From positions 372,001-436,000 of the forward strand of contig NZ_FOSZ01000003.1 of assembly GCF_900114415.1 (NCBI RefSeq): 64,000 bases of DNA, in the 5' to 3' direction. The DNA is from Shimia haliotis. GTDB lineage: Bacteria > Pseudomonadota > Alphaproteobacteria > Rhodobacterales > Rhodobacteraceae. Of the stretch, positions 36,702 to 46,301 are shown piece after piece; the first letter of the stretch is position 1, and the number at the start of each line of letters is the position of its first letter. The notes beneath the pieces are model-generated. The model was given only the letters and a program-made list of their open reading frames with translations. It did no database searches and was not told the DNA's origin. The position numbers were made by a program, and so were the translations under genes.

Positions 36702-38099
36702 ATGGGAACTGCTGAAACATTGCCACGCAACGAAGAAGGTATTGCGGCGGCGCTGGGCGTTTTAAAGCAGCAGTTTGGTGAGGCATTTCATACCGGGCAG
36801 TCGATGCGCGAGCAGCATGGGCACACAACCACATGGATCGAGACCCAAGCGCCGGATGCGGTGATTTTTGCCAAATCCACGGATGAGGTATCGGCGATTG
36901 TGAAGGTCTGCGCGACCCACAAGGTGCCGGTGATTGCCTATGGCACGGGCACGTCGTTGGAGGGGCATGTGAATGCGCCGGCGGGTGGGGTCTGTGTCGA
37001 TCTGACTGAGATGAATGCGATCAAAGCGGTGCACGCAGAAGATTTGGATTGTGTGATCCAGCCCGGTGTGACGCGGGAGCAGCTGAATACGCATCTGCGC
37101 GATCAGGGCCTGTTTTTTCCAATTGATCCCGGCGCGAATGCGTCGCTTGGGGGCATGGCCTCGACGCGTGCGAGCGGCACCAATGCGGTGCGCTATGGCA
37201 CGATGAAAGACAATATTCTGGCGCTTGAGGTGGTGATGCCATCGGGCGAGGTGATCCGCACCGGCACGCGGGCCAAGAAATCGAGCGCGGGCTATGACCT
37301 GACGCGGTTGATGATCGGCTCGGAAGGCACGCTTGGGATCATCACAGAGATCACGTTGAAATTGCAGGGCATCCCCGAGGCGATGTCTTCGGCGCGCTGT
37401 TCGTTTGAGACCATTGACGCGGCCTGTCAGGCGGTGATGGCAACGATCCAGTATGGCATTCCGGTCGCGCGGATAGAATTGCTGGACAGCCTCGCAGTGA
37501 AAGCGGCGAATGCCTATTCCAAGCTGGATTTGCCCGAGCAGCATTTGCTGTTGCTGGAGTTCCACGGGTCCGAAGCGGGCGTGGCTGCACAATCCGAGAT
37601 GTTTGGCCAGATCGCCGAGGAATTTGGCGGCAGCGGGTTTGAATGGACGCAGAAAGCAGAGGACCGCACAAAGCTGTGGCAGGCGCGGCATGACATGTAT
37701 TGGGCCTCTCTGGCGTTGCGGCCGGGCGCGCAGGGCGTGTCGACAGATGTCTGCGTGCCGATTTCGCGGCTGGCGGAATGTGTGACGGCAGCCAAGGAGC
37801 GAGCGGATGAGCTGGGGCTGATCTCGACGGTTGTGGGCCATGTCGGCGACGGGAATTTTCATATGCTGCCGCTGGTGAACATGGACGATGCCGACGAGTT
37901 GGCCCGTGCGCAGGGTTATGTGAGTTGGCTCAATGATCTGGCGATTTCGATGGGCGGTACCTGTACGGGGGAACATGGCATCGGGCAGGGCAAGCGGCCG
38001 TATCTGCGCAAAGAGTTGGGGGCGGCGGTGGATGTCATGGCCGCGATCAAGGCGGCGATTGATCCGGATGGGATTATGAATCCGGGCAAGATTTTGTAG
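36702..38099 (+). CDS. FAD-linked D-lactate/2-hydroxyacid dehydrogenase
   Basis: 465 residues: FAD_binding_4 domain (about 40-215, with GTGTSLEGHVNAP and DPGANASLGGMASTRASG) and FAD-oxidase C domain (about 225-463) carrying the metal/substrate histidines in GHVGDGNFHML and the GEHGIGQGKR segment. This is the D-lactate dehydrogenase (cytochrome)/GlcD family, feeding electrons to the respiratory chain. GAGAGG precedes the ATG. No GlcE/GlcF partners lie beside it, which favours the D-lactate type. Confidence 0.92.
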   Translation: MGTAETLPRNEEGIAAALGVLKQQFGEAFHTGQSMREQHGHTTTWIETQAPDAVIFAKSTDEVSAIVKVCATHKVPVIAYGTGTSLEGHVNAPAGGVCVDLTEMNAIKAVHAEDLDCVIQPGVTREQLNTHLRDQGLFFPIDPGANASLGGMASTRASGTNAVRYGTMKDNILALEVVMPSGEVIRTGTRAKKSSAGYDLTRLMIGSEGTLGIITEITLKLQGIPEAMSSARCSFETIDAACQAVMATIQYGIPVARIELLDSLAVKAANAYSKLDLPEQHLLLLEFHGSEAGVAAQSEMFGQIAEEFGGSGFEWTQKAEDRTKLWQARHDMYWASLALRPGAQGVSTDVCVPISRLAECVTAAKERADELGLISTVVGHVGDGNFHMLPLVNMDDADELARAQGYVSWLNDLAISMGGTCTGEHGIGQGKRPYLRKELGAAVDVMAAIKAAIDPDGIMNPGKIL

Positions 38100-38141
38100 G
38101 CAATCCGCAGCTCGCGTCACGTAATCAGGTGGCGCCAAAAA

Positions 38142-38176
38142 AAAGGCCCCGAACGGTTGTTCGGGGCTTTGGTTTT
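38142..38176. terminator. Bidirectional terminator
   Basis: GCCCCGAAC-GGTT-GTTCGGGGC with A run before and T run after, between the convergent dehydrogenase gene and panB. Confidence 0.93.
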
Positions 38177-38209
38177 TAGGCCCAGCTCCTTGGGGAGCAG
38201 CGGGAGTCT

Positions 38210-39019
38210 TTAACGGTAGACTTCGTCTTCGCCCGGGAAGGAGCGGTCTTTGACGTCTTTGGCGTATTGGTCCACCGCGCGTTCAATCGCGGGACCGAGG
38301 TCGCCGTAAACTTTGACAAATTTCGGCGTCCATTCGTTCAGGCCCAGCATGTCTTCGAGAACGAGGATCTGGCCGTCGCAATCCGCAGACGCGCCGATGC
38401 CGATTGTGGGGATCGGAACCTGTTTGGTGATTTTGGCCGCGAGCGGTTCAACCATGCCTTCTAGCACGATGGCAAAGGCGCCGGCCTCTGACACGGCTTG
38501 TGCGTCTTCTTCGTGGATGGCCCATGTGTCCTCATCACGGCCCTGGGTTTTGAAGCCTCCCATGACGTGGCTGGATTGCGGCGTCAGGCCGATGTGGGCC
38601 ATGACAGGAATGCCGCGTTCGGTCAGAAAACGGATGGTTTCGGCCATGCGTTTGCCGCCTTCGAGCTTCACAGCACCGCAGCCGGTTTCTTTCATAATCT
38701 TGGCTGCGTTGCGGAAGGCCACGGCGGGGCTTTCCTCGTAGGTGCCGAACGGCATGTCGACGACCACGAGCGCTTTTTTCGTTCCGCGTACAACAGCTTT
38801 GCCGTGCATGATCATCAGATCAAGCGGCACGCCAACGGTGCTTTCCATGCCGTGCATGACCATGCCGAGGCTGTCACCGACGAGGATGAAGTCGGCGTAT
38901 TTGTCCACGATCGCGGCAGTGTGCGCGTGATAAGACGTCAGAGAGACAATCGGTTCTCCGCCTTTGCGGTTGGCGATCTGTGGCACCGTGGTGCGGCGGA
39001 TGGGGGTCTGTGTGCTCAT
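38210..39019 (-). CDS. panB: 3-methyl-2-oxobutanoate hydroxymethyltransferase
   Basis: 269-residue TIM-barrel enzyme adding a hydroxymethyl group from 5,10-methylene-THF to 2-oxoisovalerate, first step of pantothenate synthesis. Motifs: [16 protein letters not shown] with metal aspartate, [23 protein letters not shown] and [14 protein letters not shown]. Overlaps panC by four bases; uses the product of the IlvD pathway as precursor. Confidence 0.97.
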   Translation of the reverse strand: MSTQTPIRRTTVPQIANRKGGEPIVSLTSYHAHTAAIVDKYADFILVGDSLGMVMHGMESTVGVPLDLMIMHGKAVVRGTKKALVVVDMPFGTYEESPAVAFRNAAKIMKETGCGAVKLEGGKRMAETIRFLTERGIPVMAHIGLTPQSSHVMGGFKTQGRDEDTWAIHEEDAQAVSEAGAFAIVLEGMVEPLAAKITKQVPIPTIGIGASADCDGQILVLEDMLGLNEWTPKFVKVYGDLGPAIERAVDQYAKDVKDRSFPGEDEVYR

Positions 39020-39858
39020 GGTGTGACAACCCTTTGGTCAATCAGGAGAATGTCGCCGAAGGCAACGGAGATCATGATGGCGGTGGGGCCGGTAAGCGGC
39101 CCGTCGATGGGGTTCAGTGTCTCGGCCTGAACGATGTCCAGCCCTGTAAGGGTCGCGCGCGGCTCGGAGCTGATGGTGCCGGCGATGACCTTGTGCAGGT
39201 CGGCCACGGTGGCACCGGAGGCGGCCTTCTCGGCGGCGGCGAGGGATTGCGACAGGATCAGCGCGGCGGCGCGGTCCTCAGGCGTCAGGCGCACGTTGCG
39301 TGATGACATGGCCAGCCCGTCGGCCTCGCGCACGGTGGGTGCGCCGATGATAGTCAGGGGCATGTGCAGGTCTGCGACCATGCGTTTGATGACCTGAAGC
39401 TGCTGATAGTCTTTTTCACCAAACACAGCCACATCGGGCTGCGCGATGTTAAAGAGCCGCGCGACTACCGTAGTCACACCGCGGAAATGGCCAGGGCGCA
39501 CAAGGCCGTGCAGCATGTTGGCCATACGGGTGGTTTCAACGATGGTTTCATCGCCGGCCGGATACATGGTGTCTACGTCCGGCATAAACACCACAGCGAC
39601 GCCTGCAGCTTTGAGCATTTCGAGATCGCGGGCCTCGTCACGCGGGTAGGCGTCAAGATCTGCGGCCTCGCCAAACTGGCTGGGGTTCACAAAGATCGAC
39701 ACGACAACGGCGTCTGCGTTTTGAAATGCAGTTTCAACAAGGCTCATGTGGCCCTCGTGCAGGAACCCCATGGTGGGGACCATGCCGATGGTCTGGCCTT
39801 TGGCGCGCAGCGCAGCGATGGCGGCGCGACAGTCTTTAACAGAGCGGCAAACCTGCAT
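39016..39858 (-). CDS. panC: Pantoate--beta-alanine ligase
   Basis: 280-residue enzyme making pantothenate from pantoate and beta-alanine with ATP. Motifs: [15 protein letters not shown] (HIGH-like), [34 protein letters not shown] and the KMSKS-like MSSRNVRLT. First gene of panC-panB, divergent from the GcvT-family oxidoreductase; the gap holds a perfect ATTGATCAAT palindrome at 39946-39955. Confidence 0.97.
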   Translation of the reverse strand: MQVCRSVKDCRAAIAALRAKGQTIGMVPTMGFLHEGHMSLVETAFQNADAVVVSIFVNPSQFGEAADLDAYPRDEARDLEMLKAAGVAVVFMPDVDTMYPAGDETIVETTRMANMLHGLVRPGHFRGVTTVVARLFNIAQPDVAVFGEKDYQQLQVIKRMVADLHMPLTIIGAPTVREADGLAMSSRNVRLTPEDRAAALILSQSLAAAEKAASGATVADLHKVIAGTISSEPRATLTGLDIVQAETLNPIDGPLTGPTAIMISVAFGDILLIDQRVVTP

Positions 39859-40037
39859 TTTTCGCCTGTCTCCTTAGGAAGTGCAGAGGTGTGTAACGGG
39901 GGCGCTGCGGTGCAGCAAGGGTTTTTGCGGCAACGTCGCGTCGCAATTGATCAATCAAAGGTCGGCTGGACCCTGCGCGTTTTTGCGAAATTGATAGAGT
40001 CCGGACAAAGACCGGATTTCAGGGAGTCGCCAGAGCG

Positions 40038-42545
40038 ATGAAAACCAATGTAAAAGCCCTTGTTGTTGGCGGCGGTGCCGTTGGCACATCGATTGCCTAT
40101 CACCTTGCCAAAGCCGGCTGGGATGATGTGATGTTGATTGAGCGCGACGAGCTGACGTCGGGCTCAACATGGCATGCGGCGGGCTTGTTGCCGCTTTTTA
40201 ACATGTCCTATGCGACCACCCACATCCACCAATACTCGGTCGACTTTTATAAAGAGCTGGAAGAAGAAACCGGCCTGAACGCCGGTTTTGCCGTTGTTGG
40301 CAACCTGCGCATGGCGCAGACGCAGGACCGTATGGACGAGTATATGCTCTATGCCTCGACCGCTGAGACCTGTGGCGTGGCTTATGAGTGGCTGAGCCCG
40401 GAGCAGATCAAAGAACGCTGGCCTCTGATTGAGACCGGTGACCTGAAGGGCGCGATCTATCACACCGAGGATGGGTATATTAACCCCGCTGACGTGACGC
40501 AGGCGATGGCCAAAGGCGCCCGTCAACGCGGCGTGATGATCGAGCGAAAATGGCAGGCGGATGCTTTCCACTGGAACGGCGACGCGTGGGAAGTGACGTT
40601 GACCAAGATGGTCGAAAAGGGCGGCAACCTGATCCCGAGCGAGGAGCAAGTTGTTGTGACCGCCGAGCATGTTGTGACCGCTTCGGGCAACCACGCGCAG
40701 CGCACTGCGAAGATGCTGGGCATCAAGATGCCGGCGATTCCGGTGGAGCACACCTTTATCGTCATGGATCAGGACCCCGAGTTGGTGAAATGGCGCGAGG
40801 CGGGCAATCCGGAGCATCCGGTTGTGCGTGATGCGGACAATGAATCCTATGCCCGAGAAGAGCGTGGCGGCTGGATCTTGGGCATCTATGAGAAAGGCGC
40901 GCCAGCGCGGTTTGAACATGGGGTGCCGGACAGCTTCCGTGCCGACCTGTTCCCGCTCGATCTGGACCGGATTGCGGATCAGTATATGGCGATGGCGGAG
41001 CGTGTCCCGTCCTGTGCCGAAAGCGGCCTCAAGGACGATTTCAACGGCCCGATCTGCTACACGCCGGACGGCAACCCGCTGGTTGGCCCTGCGCCGGGTC
41101 TGCGGAATATGTGGCTGGCGGAAGGGTTCTCCTTTGGCATCACCGCAGCAGGCGGCACGGGCTACTACCTTGCGCAGATGATGGTCGATGGCGAGGCCGA
41201 GATCGACATGGCGTCGCTTGATCCCAAGCGCTACAGCCAGAACTGGATGACCACCGAGTTCGCCGCGCGCAAGAACGAAGAGTGCTATGAGCACGTTTAC
41301 ATCCTGCACCACCCCGATGAGGAGCGTGAGGCGTGCCGTCCGTTGCGTACGGCCCCAGCATATGATCGCCAGAAGGCGGCGGGCGCCCAGTTTGGCTGGG
41401 TGAATGGTTGGGAACGTCCGAACTACTACGGCCCGCTGGACGCGCCGGATAATTTTGACCACGACAGCCGGTCGTTCCGCCGTGGCAAGTGGTGGCAGTA
41501 TGCGGTGGATGAAGCCAAGGCGATCCGTGAGGGCGTGGGTCTGATCGATGCGACGGCCTTCACCAAGCATGTGGTCAAAGGACCCGGTGCGACGGCGTTT
41601 CTTGACTGGTTCACATGTAACAAGCTGCCGAAGGTGGGTCGCATCAACCTGACCTATGCGCTGACCAGCCACGGCACGACGCGCACGGAATACACCATCG
41701 TCCGCAATGGCGAGAACAACTATTATCTCGTGTCTGCAGGGGCTTGGACGGAATATGACGCGGACTATTTGCGCAAGGCCGCCGAGGACAAGATGGAGGA
41801 ATTCGGCTACATCGAAATTCAGGATGTGACGACGCAGTGGGGTGTATTTGCCATCGCTGGGCCGAAGTCGCGTGATGTTCTGAACAAGGTGATTGTCGAT
41901 GCAGATCCTGCGACCGCGCTGACCAACAAGCGCTTCCCGTGGCTGTCGGCGCGTCAGATCGAGTTGGGCATGTGCCCCGTCAACGCGATCCGTGTGGCCT
42001 ATACCGGTGAGCTTGGCTGGGAACTGCACCACCCGATCGAGATGCAGAACTATCTTTGGGATCTGCTGACCAAGGCGGGTGCCGAGTTTGACATGAAGCT
42101 GGTGGGCGCGCGGGCGCAGAACTGGCTACGTCAGGAGAAGAGCTACCGTGCGTTTGGCACCGAGCTGGGACGCGATGCGACACCTGCGGAGGCCGATTTG
42201 CCGCGCTTCATCGATCTGTCCAAAGAGTTCCACGGCAAGGCCGAGATGGAAGCCAAGGGCGTTCGTGTGAAATGCTGTACGCTGTTGATTGACGGGCCGG
42301 AAGATGCCGATCCGTGGGGCCGTGAGGTGCTTTATACCGAGGACGGCACCCGCGTTGGGCGTCTGACGTCAGGTGGCTATTCGGTGGCTTTCGAGAAGTC
42401 CATCGGCATGGGGTATGTCACGCCGGAACTGGCGGTTGAAGGCACCAAGCTGAAGGTGAAACTTCAGGACAAGCTGTGGGATGCGACTGTCACCTGTGAC
42501 AGCCCGTATGATCCGACCAACGCGACCATCCGCAAGGACGGTTGA
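40038..42545 (+). CDS. GcvT-family FAD oxidoreductase (dimethylglycine/sarcosine dehydrogenase-like)
   Basis: 835 residues. N-terminal DAO domain (about 1-370) with dinucleotide motif VVGGGAVGTSIAYHLA and SGSTWHAAG, whose histidine binds FAD covalently in mitochondrial dimethylglycine and sarcosine dehydrogenases; then FAO_M (about 375-430), GCV_T (about 440-720) and GCV_T_C (about 725-825), the folate-binding half that takes up the one-carbon unit. It likely demethylates an N-methylated amine such as dimethylglycine; several paralogues with different substrates are usual in this group. Monocistronic, with a strong terminator. Confidence 0.93.
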   Translation: MKTNVKALVVGGGAVGTSIAYHLAKAGWDDVMLIERDELTSGSTWHAAGLLPLFNMSYATTHIHQYSVDFYKELEEETGLNAGFAVVGNLRMAQTQDRMDEYMLYASTAETCGVAYEWLSPEQIKERWPLIETGDLKGAIYHTEDGYINPADVTQAMAKGARQRGVMIERKWQADAFHWNGDAWEVTLTKMVEKGGNLIPSEEQVVVTAEHVVTASGNHAQRTAKMLGIKMPAIPVEHTFIVMDQDPELVKWREAGNPEHPVVRDADNESYAREERGGWILGIYEKGAPARFEHGVPDSFRADLFPLDLDRIADQYMAMAERVPSCAESGLKDDFNGPICYTPDGNPLVGPAPGLRNMWLAEGFSFGITAAGGTGYYLAQMMVDGEAEIDMASLDPKRYSQNWMTTEFAARKNEECYEHVYILHHPDEEREACRPLRTAPAYDRQKAAGAQFGWVNGWERPNYYGPLDAPDNFDHDSRSFRRGKWWQYAVDEAKAIREGVGLIDATAFTKHVVKGPGATAFLDWFTCNKLPKVGRINLTYALTSHGTTRTEYTIVRNGENNYYLVSAGAWTEYDADYLRKAAEDKMEEFGYIEIQDVTTQWGVFAIAGPKSRDVLNKVIVDADPATALTNKRFPWLSARQIELGMCPVNAIRVAYTGELGWELHHPIEMQNYLWDLLTKAGAEFDMKLVGARAQNWLRQEKSYRAFGTELGRDATPAEADLPRFIDLSKEFHGKAEMEAKGVRVKCCTLLIDGPEDADPWGREVLYTEDGTRVGRLTSGGYSVAFEKSIGMGYVTPELAVEGTKLKVKLQDKLWDATVTCDSPYDPTNATIRKDG

Positions 42546-42560
42546 TCCAGTCTCATACCA

Positions 42561-42594
42561 AAAAAGAAGCGGCCTCTTGCGGGCCGCTTTTTTC
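42561..42594. terminator. Bidirectional terminator
   Basis: AAGCGGCC-TCTTGCG-GGCCGCTT framed by A6 and T6 runs, between the GcvT-family gene and the convergent EF-hand gene. Confidence 0.93.
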
Positions 42595-42600
42595 GTTTGT

Positions 42601-42999
42601 TCAGAAGGTGCCCTTCTTGAGAACGCCGTCGCCGTCTTTGTCTTTGGTGGCGAACCACTCGCGCAGGGCTGTGTCCATTTCGGATCGCGTGACCAAACCG
42701 TCGAGATTGCTATCCATGTTGGCTCGGCTCAAGCCCGAGACCGCTCGCAGCAGAAAAGAGTTTTGCGAATCCTTGGCCGCTTCTGCGCGGGCTTTGTCGT
42801 AGGCAGTGTATTCGTCGGCATTGAGAGCGCCGTCGCCATCCGCGTCAAATGTTTCGAACACGCGGGAGCGCAGGGCCTCCATATCGCCCCATGTCACGGT
42901 GTCACCATTGCCTATGTTCCATTGGGACAGGTCTTCAGCCTGTGCGGGAATGGAGAGGGTGCCGACGAACAGAAGGCTTAGGAGGGAGGAGCGGCGCAT
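42601..42999 (-). CDS. Exported EF-hand calcium-binding protein
   Basis: 132 residues with signal peptide MRRSSLLSLLFVGTLSIPAQA. Three EF-hand-type loops: DADGDGALNADE near residue 53, DSNLDGLVTRSE near 95 and DKDGDGVLKKG at the C-terminus, the last cut short by the stop. Probably a periplasmic calcium binder or sensor; partner unknown. Confidence 0.88.
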   Translation of the reverse strand: MRRSSLLSLLFVGTLSIPAQAEDLSQWNIGNGDTVTWGDMEALRSRVFETFDADGDGALNADEYTAYDKARAEAAKDSQNSFLLRAVSGLSRANMDSNLDGLVTRSEMDTALREWFATKDKDGDGVLKKGTF

Positions 43000-43058
43000 G
43001 TGAAATCCAGTGTTATTGTCTAAACTGGAAATGACCATATGCGCCGATCGCAGCCTTG

Positions 43059-43397
43059 TCAGCCCGCGGAAAGCTCTTCGAAGCATTCGAGCGCTTTGGC
43101 CGCATACATCATGGCGGGGCCACCGCCCATCTGGATCGCCATGGCCAGAACATCGGAGACTTCTTCCTTGGTGGCGCCAGCCTGAACCAGTGCGGCGCAA
43201 TGCAGGGAAATGCAGGGTTCGCAGCGGCTGACGACAGCCATGCCGAGCGCGATGAATTCCTTGGTTTTGATGTCCAGAACGCCGCCTTCCTTGACGGCTT
43301 TGCCCAACCCGCCAAATGCGCGGGCGGTGTCGGGGATGGCTTTGTTCAATCCGCGCAGTTGGCCGCGGGTGTCATTGATTTTGTCGGTCCAGCTCAT
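43059..43397 (-). CDS. Carboxymuconolactone decarboxylase-family (AhpD-like) protein
   Basis: 112 residues, helical. The C-E-P-C-x3-H motif (SRCEPCISLHCAALV, near residue 60) is the redox CxxC-xxx-H of AhpD-like proteins, so peroxide or alkylhydroperoxide reduction is more likely than decarboxylation. AAGGAG precedes the ATG. An inverted repeat lies about 30 bases upstream. Confidence 0.9.
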   Translation of the reverse strand: MSWTDKINDTRGQLRGLNKAIPDTARAFGGLGKAVKEGGVLDIKTKEFIALGMAVVSRCEPCISLHCAALVQAGATKEEVSDVLAMAIQMGGGPAMMYAAKALECFEELSAG

Positions 43398-43427
43398 CAG
43401 AGGCTCCTTGGAAGATTTGCGTCAGTT

Positions 43428-43447
43428 ATATTCGTTGAGTGGAATAT
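43428..43447. promoter_or_regulatory. Inverted repeat upstream of AhpD-like gene
   Basis: ATATTC-N8-GAATAT, perfect six-base arms, 31 bases before the AhpD-like start: a position and symmetry suited to an operator. Binder unknown. Confidence 0.4.
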
Positions 43448-43518
43448 GTATTTGATGCAGATCAGATCAAGGTGATTGGCCCAAAAAACGTCGCCGACGC
43501 GAAAATGCGCAAAAAGGC

Positions 43519-44175
43519 TTAGGACGGCTTTTGCCAGAGAAGGGCGAGGTTGTTGGCCGGCATTTCATGCAGGTTGAGGGATGTAAGGCCGAAGCTCTCG
43601 CCCCATTCCACAACGGTTGCGTCCGATTTGTAGCCGATCTCGGGGTCTTGGGCGCGGAGGCTGTCGTCAAAGGATTTGTCCCCGTCAGAGACCAATACGT
43701 CCCCGCGTTTGAAGGGACCATAGATCATCAGGAGACCATCGGGGGCCAGCGCTTGCGCGGCTTCGGACACTAGGGTGCGGGCTTCGTCTTCGCTGACCAG
43801 ATGCAAAAGATTGCACAGCGTGATCAGGTTTTGCCCTTTGTGCAGTACGCCCCACCCTGCGGCAGTGGCATCCAGTTCGACAGGCGGCAAGACATTGGGC
43901 AAGTCGGCCTCGACCAGATAGGCCGCAATGCTGGCGCGGCGGATGGGGTCGATTTCGGTGGGTTGCCACGTGACCTGAGGCAATGTTTGGGCGAAGTGTA
44001 CCACGTGTTGCCCCGTGCCGCTGGCAATTTCCAGAGCGTTGCCCACCGGGGCGAGGTTCTTTAGCAGCGCGGCAATGGCGCCGACATTGCGGGCAGCCGA
44101 GGGCGCAAAGAGTTTGCCGTCGGGTGCGGGCGTCGCAACCGAGGCGCTGTCAGGCAGGTTAAGGCGGCGGGGCAT
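43519..44175 (-). CDS. DUF938 SAM-dependent methyltransferase-like protein
   Basis: 218 residues matching DUF938: FAPSAARNVGAIAALL, SAM-binding ALEIASGTGQHVVHFA near residue 48, WQPTEIDPIRRASI and LLMIYGPFKRG. The fold is a class I methyltransferase; substrate unknown. Its ATG shares one base with the stop of the FAD oxidoreductase gene, so it ends a three-gene operon. Confidence 0.9.
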   Translation of the reverse strand: MPRRLNLPDSASVATPAPDGKLFAPSAARNVGAIAALLKNLAPVGNALEIASGTGQHVVHFAQTLPQVTWQPTEIDPIRRASIAAYLVEADLPNVLPPVELDATAAGWGVLHKGQNLITLCNLLHLVSEDEARTLVSEAAQALAPDGLLMIYGPFKRGDVLVSDGDKSFDDSLRAQDPEIGYKSDATVVEWGESFGLTSLNLHEMPANNLALLWQKPS

Positions 44176-45251
44176 CAGGAGAACCTTTGCGGGTTGAGAG
44201 CGTCGCGGGTTTGTTGGTCAAGCTCGGAGGGGCGTCCTGCGATTTGGTCAGCGACGTATTGGCTGGCGGCGGGGGCCGATTGGAAGCCATAGCCGCCTTG
44301 GCCTGCGACCCAGAAGAACGCGGCATCATCCGTGGCAGGCCCCAGCACGAGGTTGCGATCGGGCGAGAAAGTCCGCAGGCCGGCCCAGCTTGCGCTGAGT
44401 TGCGTGACGTCTTCGGTGACATACTCCTGATAGCGGGCGATGCCTTCAGCCAGAACCATGTCGTCGGGCCAAGCATCAAAGGGCGGCATTGGGTCCTCTT
44501 CGGCGGGGGAGACCAGCAAACTGCCTGCGTCGGGTTTGGCGTACCATGTTTCGTGAATATCGAGGATCATAGGCCAGCCCGACAGGTCATGCCCGCCCGG
44601 TGCGGGAATACGGGCCATCGAGCGTCGCAGGGGCGTGAAGCCGAGCGGCGCAATGCCGGCCATTTTGGCGATCTCATCGACCCAAGCACCTGCGGCGTTG
44701 ACAAGCATCCTGGCGCTGTAGGTCTCGTCATTGGCCGTGATGTCCCAGCCCTGCGGGGTGCGGGTGATTGAGGTGACGGTCTGACCGGTTTTGACGCTGC
44801 CGCCGTGGGTGCGCACTTCTTTGGCGAAGGTCTGGATCATGCGGTCGGTGTCGATGTCGAAGGCGGCCTCGTGATAGGCGACCTGACCGACCGTGTCGGG
44901 GTTCAGAATTGGCACTTTGGCCAGAGCCGCGTCCATGTCGATGGGATCAACCTGGAAGGTGTCGCAGGCCTTGGCGAAGGCGTCCTGTTCCCCGTGGCTG
45001 GCAATAAACATAAGGCCGCGCGGCGACAGAAAGCCGCCGTGTGCATGGTGGAAGTACTCCGCGCTGGCTTTGGAAAGCGCGACGGTGCTGGCGAGGCCAT
45101 AGTTGGATTCATAAAGCGCGGCGGAGCGGCCCGAAGCGTGGTAGCCAAGCGCCGGTTCACGTTCCAACAGGAGAGTGGAGCCAAGGGACGCGAGGCGGGC
45201 TGCGGCGGAGGTGCCGGCGATGCCGCCACCGATGACGAGAAAGTCGATCAT
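44175..45251 (-). CDS. FAD-dependent amine/D-amino acid oxidoreductase (DAO family)
   Basis: 358 residues. N-terminal FAD-binding FLVIGGGIAGTSAAARLA, STLLLEREPALGYHASGRSA, a central substrate region, and the C-terminal FFWVAGQGGYGFQSAPAASQ characteristic of DadA/glycine-oxidase relatives. Oxidises an amino or imino acid to the oxo acid; exact substrate not readable. Overlaps the aldo/keto reductase gene by four bases. Confidence 0.9.
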   Translation of the reverse strand: MIDFLVIGGGIAGTSAAARLASLGSTLLLEREPALGYHASGRSAALYESNYGLASTVALSKASAEYFHHAHGGFLSPRGLMFIASHGEQDAFAKACDTFQVDPIDMDAALAKVPILNPDTVGQVAYHEAAFDIDTDRMIQTFAKEVRTHGGSVKTGQTVTSITRTPQGWDITANDETYSARMLVNAAGAWVDEIAKMAGIAPLGFTPLRRSMARIPAPGGHDLSGWPMILDIHETWYAKPDAGSLLVSPAEEDPMPPFDAWPDDMVLAEGIARYQEYVTEDVTQLSASWAGLRTFSPDRNLVLGPATDDAAFFWVAGQGGYGFQSAPAASQYVADQIAGRPSELDQQTRDALNPQRFS

Positions 45252-46186
45252 GTTTCCTCCAGACGATCGGTTGCGGGGGGCGGGGCCGGAGTGAGCGCCC
45301 AGAGGCGATCATACAGCGCGTCGCCCATGTAAAAAGTCGTGGCGGCCAGAGATGGCGCAAGCTGTTCTTGGTTGCGGGCCGACAGGATCGGGCTGGGATG
45401 GCTCGTGTGGCGGGCGGCCCAGGTTGCCGCAAGCGTGGCGGGGTGCGTGGCCAATTCCGATGCGATTTCAGAGAGTTGCGCCGCCGCTGAGTGCATCCAG
45501 TCAACGCCGTATCGGGCGGCGTAGCGTTCGTCGGTGGCAAGGCGGCCCTCAGCCTGTGGCGCCTTGTATTTGCCTGTGAGAAGCCCACCGCCAAGCGGGG
45601 AATACGTGGCCGGAAGAATGCCGAGGTCGGCGCACATGGGAAGGATTTCGACCTCTGCCTGACGTTTTACGAGGCTGTACATGGGTTGCAGTACGTCGAT
45701 GGAAAGGTCGCGTTTCTCTGCAAGGTTGGCGGCCTTAACAACTTGCCATGCGGCGAAGTTGGACAGGCCAACATGGGAGATTTTGCCTTCGGATTTCAGG
45801 GCGGCGAAACAGTCCAGCGTTTCGTTGAGATCGGTGTACGGATCAAAGCGGTGCAGATACAGGATGTCTACGTGATCCATATTCAGACGCTTGCGTGAGA
45901 TGTCGAATTGCGTCCGCAGGTTGGCGGCGCCGGCTCCGCCGGTGTAACCCGCCTTGGTGGCGATCACGAGGCCGTCGCGGTGCGGCGCGATGAGCCTGCC
46001 GAGGATCTCTTCGCTCCGGCCATCGGTGTAGACGTAGGCGGTGTCGAAATGGGTGATGCCCGCAGCAAGGCAAGCGTCGAACATCGCGGCGCACGCTTGT
46101 TCGTCGGCGGTGCCGCCGAACTGCATGCAACCAAAGGCAAATTGGCTAGCGGGGGTTCCATCGGGGCTGGTGATTTGGTCTCTCAT
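45248..46186 (-). CDS. Aldo/keto reductase
   Basis: 312-residue NADPH-dependent TIM-barrel reductase. Catalytic D-Y-K-H tetrad: HFDTAYVYTDGRSEE (Asp, Tyr near residues 48-53), IATKAGYTG (Lys near 77) and LYLHRFDPYTDLNE (His near 110). The ATG at 46186 fits the family start; the open frame further upstream is not conserved-looking. Heads the operon with the FAD oxidoreductase and DUF938 genes. Confidence 0.92.
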   Translation of the reverse strand: MRDQITSPDGTPASQFAFGCMQFGGTADEQACAAMFDACLAAGITHFDTAYVYTDGRSEEILGRLIAPHRDGLVIATKAGYTGGAGAANLRTQFDISRKRLNMDHVDILYLHRFDPYTDLNETLDCFAALKSEGKISHVGLSNFAAWQVVKAANLAEKRDLSIDVLQPMYSLVKRQAEVEILPMCADLGILPATYSPLGGGLLTGKYKAPQAEGRLATDERYAARYGVDWMHSAAAQLSEIASELATHPATLAATWAARHTSHPSPILSARNQEQLAPSLAATTFYMGDALYDRLWALTPAPPPATDRLEET

Positions 46187-46301
46187 GGGGGCGACGTTGC
46201 CATGGTTGGCACGGCGGGGAAAGGGGGCTTTGTCCCGTCGCAGCAAGTGGCAACCCCTCCGGAGGGGTTTCGGCAAGGTGAGGCGGCGAAGGGGCCTGTT
46301 T

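Noticed and set aside
36762-38138. Minus-strand open frame (458 codons) opposite the D-lactate dehydrogenase gene
   Set aside because: Antisense shadow, Arg/His-rich, crosses the terminator.
40164-42032. Long minus-strand open frame (622 codons) opposite the GcvT-family gene
   Set aside because: Antisense shadow of a gene with clear domains; composition is arginine/histidine-rich and not protein-like.
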